From positions 1-20,352 of the forward strand of contig UQHZ01000027.1 of the NCBI GenBank assembly GCA_900541055.1: a stretch of DNA of 20,352 nucleotides, read 5' to 3'. Shown in pieces: positions 15,872 to 20,352 of the stretch. The notes beneath the pieces are model-generated. The model searched no databases and had not been told where the DNA came from. It saw only the letters and a list, made by a program, of their open reading frames with translations. A program made the translations under genes and the position numbers. The first letter of the stretch is position 1. Every line of letters starts with the position of its first letter. This stretch comes from an uncultured Collinsella sp. Lineage in GTDB: Bacteria; Actinomycetota; Coriobacteriia; Coriobacteriales; Coriobacteriaceae.

Positions 15872-15910
15872 AAAAAAATCGCCCCGTTCTCGGTTGAGGA
15901 CGGGGCGATT
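15872..15910 (-). terminator. Intrinsic terminator of pepT
   Basis: Read on the - strand, AATCGCCCCGT (complement of 15900-15910) pairs perfectly over 11 bp with ACGGGGCGATT (complement of 15877-15887) and runs into a 7-T tract (15872-15878). It lies 27 nt past the pepT stop and is a strong terminator. Confidence 0.92.
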
Positions 15911-15936
15911 CGTCTTTCGGACTTGTGCAGTCAGGC

Positions 15937-17184
15937 TTATGCAAAGCGGGCGACGAGCTCCTGGAGCACATCGGTCATCTTGACGAGCGAACTGACCGGG
16001 ACGAACTCGTTGACGCCGTGGTAGCAATAGCCGCCGGTGGAAAGGTTGGGGCAGGGCAGACCGCGGAACGACAGCTGCGCGCCGTCGGTGCCGCCGCGAA
16101 TCGGCAGCACTTGGGGCTCAACGCCGCAGGCAAGGTAGGCTTCCTTGGCAACATCAATAAGCTCGGGATAGTCACGAACGATCTCGGCCATATTTCGATA
16201 CTGCTGCTTAATCTCGACCGTCACACGCTCCTCACCCAGACGCTGGTTGAGCATCGAGGCGGCGGCATCAATAAGGTCGAGTTTCTGCTGGAACTTGGCG
16301 GCGTCATGGTCGCGGACGATATAGCGCGCTGTGGCGTGATCGACGGTCGCAGATACACCCTCAAGGTGATAAAAGCCCTCGTAGCCTTCCGTATACTCCG
16401 GGCGCTGCACGTAGGGGAGCAACGCGTTGAAGTCGCAGAACAGATTGCCTGCGTTGACCATACGACCCTTAGCGTCGCCCGGGTGGATGGACTGGCCCTC
16501 AAAGCGGACGGTCGCCTCGGCGGCGTTAAAGCACTCCCACTCCAGCTCGCCGATGGGGCCGCCGTCGACCGTGTAGGCGTACTTGCAGCCAAAGGTATCG
16601 ATATCCAACAGCTCGGCTCCGTGGCCGATCTCCTCGTCAGGGCAGAAGCAAATGCCGAGTGCGGGATGGGGCAGAGAAGGGTCCTGAGCGATACGCGCGA
16701 CAAGCGACATGATCTCGGCGACGCCTGCCTTGTCGTCTGCGCCCAGCAGCGTGGTGCCGTCGCTGCAGACCAGGTCCTCACCCGCGAGGTCATTCAGGGC
16801 GGGAAGCTTGGCGGTACTCATGGCAACGGGTTTACCGTCAACCGTGCCGCAGACCAGGTTGCCGCCTTCGTAGTGCACGATGTGCGGCTTCACGCCGGCG
16901 CCCGGTGCAACTTCGGTGGTGTCGAGATGGGCGATCAGGCCCAGGGCGGGCTTGTCCTCAGCGCCCGCACTTGCGGGGATATGCGCGCAGACATAGGCGT
17001 GCTCGGTCACGTGGGCATCTTCCGCACCAAGCTCGCGCAGCTCTTCAGCCAGCACGTTGGCAAGGTCAAACTGAACGGCGCTCGAGGGTACCTGGTCGCA
17101 GTTTGCATCCTCGGACTGCGTGTTGATCTGGACGTAGCGCAAAAAGCGTTCGAGGACATCGGGGCTCGTGGTGGTGTTTTCCAT
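15937..17184 (-). CDS. pepT: Tripeptide aminopeptidase (peptidase T, M20B)
   Basis: PepT removes the N-terminal residue from tripeptides in the cytoplasm using two zinc ions. The 415-residue protein matches the usual ~410. Metal and catalytic motifs are HLDTTEVAPG (His86, Asp88), LLGADDKAG (bridging Asp150), CPDEEIGHGA (base Glu184, ligand Glu185), TVDGG (Asp207) and the C-terminal GGYCYHGVNEF. The start is the ATG with complement at 17182-17184, with GGAG 8 nt upstream, giving MENTTTSPDVLERFLRYVQI as in homologues. A 32-residue in-frame upstream extension covers the intergenic palindrome and is rejected. It is the only - strand gene, divergent from the metal regulator. Confidence 0.94.
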   Translation of the reverse strand: MENTTTSPDVLERFLRYVQINTQSEDANCDQVPSSAVQFDLANVLAEELRELGAEDAHVTEHAYVCAHIPASAGAEDKPALGLIAHLDTTEVAPGAGVKPHIVHYEGGNLVCGTVDGKPVAMSTAKLPALNDLAGEDLVCSDGTTLLGADDKAGVAEIMSLVARIAQDPSLPHPALGICFCPDEEIGHGAELLDIDTFGCKYAYTVDGGPIGELEWECFNAAEATVRFEGQSIHPGDAKGRMVNAGNLFCDFNALLPYVQRPEYTEGYEGFYHLEGVSATVDHATARYIVRDHDAAKFQQKLDLIDAAASMLNQRLGEERVTVEIKQQYRNMAEIVRDYPELIDVAKEAYLACGVEPQVLPIRGGTDGAQLSFRGLPCPNLSTGGYCYHGVNEFVPVSSLVKMTDVLQELVARFA

Positions 17185-17232
17185 AAAGACCGCTCCAATC
17201 TTGGTCGTCGTGTGCAACAAGAACTCTAGCAC

Positions 17233-17250
17233 GGTATGCCACGGCATACC
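17233..17250. promoter_or_regulatory. 18-bp palindromic operator candidate between pepT and regulator
   Basis: GGTATGCC-AC-GGCATACC has perfect 8-bp arms with a 2-bp centre. It lies in the 120-bp divergent region. TAGAAT (17268-17273) is a -10-like site for the regulator about 18 bp to its right. On the other strand TAGAGT with an upstream TG is a possible extended -10 for pepT. The palindrome is placed where it could control both genes. Binding by the adjacent DtxR-type protein is inferred. Confidence 0.5.
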
Positions 17251-17304
17251 ACGACGCTTGGATGGGGTAGAATCAGCCATTGAATGCAGAAGGGACGGAA
17301 GATC

Positions 17305-17727
17305 ATGGATACGACAAATAGCTCGCGCGAACTACATCTGACGGTGGCGAACGAAGACTACTTGGAGTGCATGGTTCGCATTGAAAGCGAAGAGGGGGAA
17401 ACCAACGGCGTGCGATCGGTCGACATCGCGCAGCGCCTTGGCGTCTCCAAGGCATCGGTCAATAAAGCGGTTTCGGCGCTCAAGGCATCCGAACTTGTCG
17501 AGCAATCGCACTACGGCAAGGTAGTCCTGACCGATCGCGGCCGCGAGGTTGGTACGGCTATCTGGTACCGTCATCGCCTCATCCGCACGTTTTTGGTTCA
17601 GGAGCTCGGTGTCGAATTTGAGCGAGCCGATTCCGAGGCCTGCATGATGGAGCATGCGCTTTCCGAGGACACGATGAACCGCTGGCTCGCCTATTTCGAA
17701 AAGCAGGGAATCAGCGTCGAGGAATAG
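17305..17727 (+). CDS. DtxR/MntR-family metal-dependent transcriptional regulator
   Basis: Members bind iron or manganese and repress metal-uptake and related genes. The 140-residue protein has an N-terminal winged helix (about 13-80: EDYLECMVRI, VDIAQRLGVSKASVNKAVSALK, GKVVLTDRGREVG) and a dimerisation/metal domain (RHRLIRTFLVQELG, SEACMMEHALSED). It lacks the C-terminal SH3-like domain, as MntR does. Asp18 and Glu21 align with MntR Asp8 and Glu11, whereas Cys113-x-x-Glu116-His117 matches the Cys-x-x-Glu-His of DtxR. The metal it senses is therefore uncertain. The start is ATG 17305 behind GACGGAAG; an in-frame ATG at 17284 has a poorer site. The next gene starts 10 nt downstream. Confidence 0.88.
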   Translation: MDTTNSSRELHLTVANEDYLECMVRIESEEGETNGVRSVDIAQRLGVSKASVNKAVSALKASELVEQSHYGKVVLTDRGREVGTAIWYRHRLIRTFLVQELGVEFERADSEACMMEHALSEDTMNRWLAYFEKQGISVEE

Positions 17728-17737
17728 CGGGATATAT

Positions 17738-18631
17738 ATGGATACGAGTTATTACAACCGCTTTGGTGCCGAGGAACTTACGCGCCGCTTGTCGAGCGAG
17801 ACCTTGTTGGCGCAGGGTCCCATGGGCAGTGTTCTGTTGAGTGAGTACGATGCCGCCGACATTCCACCGGCGTTTTGGAATCTGGCAGAGCCGCAGACCG
17901 TTTCTCGTATCCATCGCTTGTATGTCGCCGCCGGCGCGCAGGTGCTCATTACCAACACCTTTCAGGCATCGAGCTATGCCCTCAAGCACGACCAGATTGC
18001 GCCGTCCGTGGCGGAGGTCAATCGCGGGGCTGTCGACGATGCCCGCCAGGCGCACCCTCAGCTGCTGCTGGGCTCGATGGGCCCGATCGGTATTGAGTGG
18101 TTTGCCGAGGACTCTGCCGAGTATCGTGAAATCCGAGGCATTGCGCGCGAACAGGCGCACGCCTTGCTCAATGCTGGTGTTGACGGTCTGCTGATCGAGA
18201 CGGTGACGTCTATCCGTAATTTGCAGCCCATGCTTGCCGGCGCCCGAGACGCCGCCGACGGCATGCCTGTTCTGGTGAGTTTTGTCGTTGACGATAAAGG
18301 CGACCTGTTGGGCGATGGCCTCAACATCGAGGCAGCCGTTTTGTACGCCGAAAAACACGGCGCAAACTCGGTTGGTGTTAATTGCTGTTCGCTTGCGGCC
18401 GCGAACGCGGCGGTGCCCAGGATGGTTGCATCGGCGACTACTCCCGTCACGGTGCGTCCCAACGTAGGCGATCCGGTCCAGACTCAGGATGGCCCCGTAT
18501 GGCACGAGAACCCCGAAGCTTTCGCGCGCGCATGCATCGAATGGAGACATGCCGGTGCCGCAATGGTGGGCAGTTGCTGTGGAACCACGGCAATCACTAC
18601 GGCCGCGATGGCCGAGGCGCTCGATATATAA
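17738..18631 (+). CDS. Homocysteine S-methyltransferase-domain protein
   Basis: The family transfers a methyl group (from S-methylmethionine, or from methyltetrahydrofolate in MetH) to homocysteine, forming methionine, with a zinc thiolate site. The 297-residue protein is a single Hcy-binding barrel: LAQGPMGSVLL (24-34, for the usual DGAMGT), ITNTFQASSYAL (71-82), GSMGPIG (112-118), and zinc ligands in GVNCC (Cys216 or 217) and GSCCGTT (Cys280, Cys281). It is about the size of MmuM or of the MetH N-terminal domain alone. No folate or cobalamin domain follows, so it is either MmuM-like or one piece of a split methionine synthase. It starts at ATG 17738, 10 nt after the regulator, with CGGGAT as a weak ribosome site. 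The likely co-transcription is unexplained. Confidence 0.85.
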   Translation: MDTSYYNRFGAEELTRRLSSETLLAQGPMGSVLLSEYDAADIPPAFWNLAEPQTVSRIHRLYVAAGAQVLITNTFQASSYALKHDQIAPSVAEVNRGAVDDARQAHPQLLLGSMGPIGIEWFAEDSAEYREIRGIAREQAHALLNAGVDGLLIETVTSIRNLQPMLAGARDAADGMPVLVSFVVDDKGDLLGDGLNIEAAVLYAEKHGANSVGVNCCSLAAANAAVPRMVASATTPVTVRPNVGDPVQTQDGPVWHENPEAFARACIEWRHAGAAMVGSCCGTTAITTAAMAEALDI

Positions 18632-18632
18632 A

Positions 18633-18663
18633 GGGCAAAACCGCTCCATACGAGGCGTTTTTT
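18633..18663 (+). terminator. Probable terminator after the methyltransferase gene
   Basis: GCAAAAC-CG-CTC and GAG-GC-GTTTT form a stem with a 2-nt internal mismatch around a CATAC loop, ending in TTTTTT (18658-18663). It follows the stop at 18631 almost directly. The imperfect stem lowers confidence. Confidence 0.5.
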
Positions 18664-18731
18664 GCTTGCATGTCCTCGGCAGCATTTGCCCAAATGGTGA
18701 ATGCTGGTGCCGGCAGGTTGCCGAGTGCATG

Positions 18732-18760
18732 TTGCGGGTATACCCCATGCGTACCATGAT
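18732..18760 (+). promoter_or_regulatory. Weak promoter candidate for the phosphohexomutase gene
   Basis: TTGCGG (18732-18737) and CATGAT (18755-18760) are separated by 17 bp. Each is only a partial match. A 10-bp palindrome GGGTATACCC (18736-18745) overlaps the spacer. The preceding terminator makes some promoter here likely. Confidence 0.25.
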
Positions 18761-18784
18761 CCAAACACTGTGAGGTGTCTGCGC

Positions 18785-20185
18785 GTGTGCGCGATAATTC
18801 ATTTTGGAACTGACGGTTGGCGCGCTCGCGTCGATGAGGACTTCACTGCCGATAACGTTGCCCGTATCGCCGATGCCGTCGGCGAGTTGTGGCAAAAGAC
18901 CAATCCGGGCAAAACGGTATATATAGGGTTCGACACCCGGCCCCTGGCGCGCGAGTTCGCTGAGCTTGCGGCGGGCGTGCTAGCAGCGCACGGGCTAGAC
19001 GCCGTGCTCGCTTCGCGACCTGTCCCGACCCCTGCCCTTACGTGGGCGGCGGCTTATGACGGTGAGGCGTGCGGCGCGCTCATGGTGACGGGGTCCCATC
19101 ATCCGCAGGGTTATCTGTGCCTCAAGATTCGCATGGGTGACGGCTCGACCGCCAACCAGGATGTCATCGAAGAGCTCGAAGAGACCATGGCTCCCGAGCC
19201 AATGGGGATCGAGGGGCAATATCGCACCGCGGATATCATTCCTGACTATATGCAGGCGGTGGCATCGTTTGTCGATGCCGAAGCCATCCGCGCCGCGCAC
19301 CTGCGCGTGGTTATCGATCCCATGGGCGGTGCAGCCCAGGGCTATCTAGCCGACTTGCTGCGCGAGCTTGGCGTCGAGGCGCACGAGATTCACGCCGGGC
19401 AGGCGTCTGACCAAGAAGATATCTGCCCAGACCCCGTTGAGCCGTGGGTGGACGCTTGCGAGCGCACGGTTATCGAGGACGGAGCTTGCGCTGGCCTGGT
19501 GACCGACGGCGACGCCGACCGCATCGGCGCGGTTGACGAGCGCGGCAGATATATACATCCGCATCAGATCATGGCGCTCGTTTTGGGCGACTTGGTTCAA
19601 TTTCGTAATTTGGAGGGGCGCGTCGTCGTCAATCTTTCGTGCTCGACGCTCGTGCGTCGCATTGCCGAGGCGCTTGGCTGCCGCGTGACCGTCAAACCAG
19701 TCGGTTTCAAATATATAGCGGCAGAGATGAAAAAGGGCGGCGTCCTCATAGGCGGCGAAGAGACTGGTGGTATCGGCATCGCCGCGCATATGCCCGAGCG
19801 CGATGGAATCCTCGCCTGTCTGATTCTGTGTGAGCTTATGGCAAAGACGGGCGCGCCTTTGGGCGTTCTGGTCGACCAACTCGAGGATAGTTTTGGTAAG
19901 ACGAGTTACGGTCGACGCGATTTGCGCCTTGAGGCCGAAGATGCCGAAACGTTACGAACCCTGCTGCCGGGCGTAAACCCCAAGTCGATTTGTGGCAAGG
20001 TGCCGCAAAACGTTAGTCATATGGATGGCTTGCGTTTGGCATTCGAGGATGACACGTGGCTGCTGGTCCGTCCTAGCGGGACCGAACCAGTGGTGCGCGT
20101 CTACGCCGAGGGGTTCTCGGTGGAAGAACGTGACGAGTTGCTCGATGCTGGCTGTGCTTTAGCTAGGGGAACGTATCCGCTTTAA
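18785..20185 (+). CDS. Alpha-D-phosphohexomutase (phosphoglucomutase/phosphomannomutase family)
   Basis: The family moves phosphate between C1 and C6 (or C1 and amino-sugar positions) of hexoses through a phosphoserine. The 466-residue protein has all four active-site loops: phosphoserine loop VTGSHHPQGY (Ser104; family TASHNP), metal loop TDGDADR (Asp241, Asp243, Asp245), sugar loop GGEETGG (323-329; family GEESGH) and phosphate loop RPSGTEP (429-435). The variant TGSHHP and GEETGG suit phosphoglucomutase/phosphomannomutase of actinobacterial and archaeal type more than GlmM, but specificity cannot be fixed. The start is GTG 18785 with TGAGG 9 nt upstream. A longer frame from 18701 gives a Cys/His-rich extension unlike the family and crosses the promoter candidate. 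Ile codon ATA and Tyr-Ile as TAT-ATA are unusually frequent. Confidence 0.9.
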   Translation: MCAIIHFGTDGWRARVDEDFTADNVARIADAVGELWQKTNPGKTVYIGFDTRPLAREFAELAAGVLAAHGLDAVLASRPVPTPALTWAAAYDGEACGALMVTGSHHPQGYLCLKIRMGDGSTANQDVIEELEETMAPEPMGIEGQYRTADIIPDYMQAVASFVDAEAIRAAHLRVVIDPMGGAAQGYLADLLRELGVEAHEIHAGQASDQEDICPDPVEPWVDACERTVIEDGACAGLVTDGDADRIGAVDERGRYIHPHQIMALVLGDLVQFRNLEGRVVVNLSCSTLVRRIAEALGCRVTVKPVGFKYIAAEMKKGGVLIGGEETGGIGIAAHMPERDGILACLILCELMAKTGAPLGVLVDQLEDSFGKTSYGRRDLRLEAEDAETLRTLLPGVNPKSICGKVPQNVSHMDGLRLAFEDDTWLLVRPSGTEPVVRVYAEGFSVEERDELLDAGCALARGTYPL

Positions 20186-20352
20186 CCATGAGGCTGCCTT
20201 ATATAAAGAGATGCTCGGCGAGCGGTAGGTAACGGCTGGCAAACGTTAGTCAGATCTTACATTGTGTAGGAAATGTGTACGCCCAGATTCCCGCCCCCGG
20301 GGCCCCTCCGGTCTGGCAATATATCTCCTTGCCGCGCGGCCCGGTCGGACCG
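20186..20352. other. GC-rich tail, strand of coding unclear
   Basis: No complete gene is visible. On the - strand a frame open from the window edge to TGA (20250-20252) encodes 33 residues beginning GPTGPRG, collagen-like. On the + strand a frame from GTG at 20275, behind TAGGAAA, stays open to the edge and encodes VYAQIPAPGAPPVWQYISLP then RGPVGP. Gly-Pro codons are near-palindromic, so both strands look Gly/Pro-rich and one is probably a shadow. A terminator for the mutase gene is not obvious; a small GCTC-GGC-GAGC hairpin lies near 20213. Confidence 0.3.

Noticed and set aside
15925..17229. 434-codon + strand frame opposite pepT
   Set aside because: pepT has all M20 metal motifs on the - strand; the + frame has none and begins inside the pepT terminator region.
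17185..17280. N-terminal extension of pepT (32 residues)
   Set aside because: It would translate the palindromic intergenic region, and homologues start at the later Met, which has a ribosome site.
18701..18784. N-terminal extension of the phosphohexomutase
   Set aside because: The residues are unlike the family, the frame crosses the candidate promoter, and GTG 18785 has a better-placed ribosome site.

Overview
The window reads as a chromosomal segment of a high-GC Actinomycetota bacterium. It is most like Coriobacteriia and probably Collinsella: the codon bias is GC-rich, the F-type ATP synthase operon runs straight into murA and an LCP-family gene, and the intergenic repeats are of a type I associate with that group. 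The genus is an inference from general resemblance. Almost everything is ordinary housekeeping in well-formed operons, and nearly all genes lie on the + strand. The exception is pepT on the - strand.

Layout. (1) 1-571 is non-coding: a terminator, a repeat-like module, a second bidirectional terminator and a nested inverted repeat, then a promoter-like site for prmC. (2) 572-3436 holds prmC (release-factor glutamine methyltransferase with a ~125-residue Ala/Glu-rich insertion) and tsaC (threonylcarbamoyl-AMP synthase). A hicAB toxin-antitoxin pair with its own palindromic operator/promoter sits between them. (3) 3450-5762 holds glpK and upp. (4) 6045-12928 is a complete F1Fo ATP synthase operon in canonical order (AtpI-like, B, E, F, H, A, G, D, C), with a promoter-like site in front and a strong intrinsic terminator behind. 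(5) 13017-15542 is a murA plus LytR-CpsA-Psr pair for cell-wall synthesis and polymer attachment. (6) 15543-15936 is a 394-bp repeat-rich gap with terminators for both flanking genes and four GGGAC-type boxes. (7) 15937-20185 holds pepT (-), divergent from a DtxR/MntR-type regulator, which is followed by a homocysteine S-methyltransferase-domain gene and an alpha-D-phosphohexomutase. An 18-bp palindrome lies in the divergent intergenic region. (8) 20186-20352 is a GC-rich tail, open in a frame on each strand and cut by the window edge.

Functionally the genes cover translation quality (PrmC, TsaC), glycerol and uracil use (GlpK, Upp), energy conversion (Atp), the committed step of peptidoglycan synthesis and wall-polymer ligation (MurA, LCP), peptide turnover, metal-responsive regulation, methionine synthesis and sugar-phosphate isomerisation. 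I found no clearly new multi-gene system. The most unusual points are the PrmC insertion, the hicAB pair inside the prmC-tsaC neighbourhood with a perfect 22-bp palindrome over its -10, a signal-peptide-like N-terminus on ATP synthase subunit b, a mixed metal-ligand set in the DtxR-type regulator with a nearby palindrome, and two related intergenic repeat modules 15.5 kb apart.
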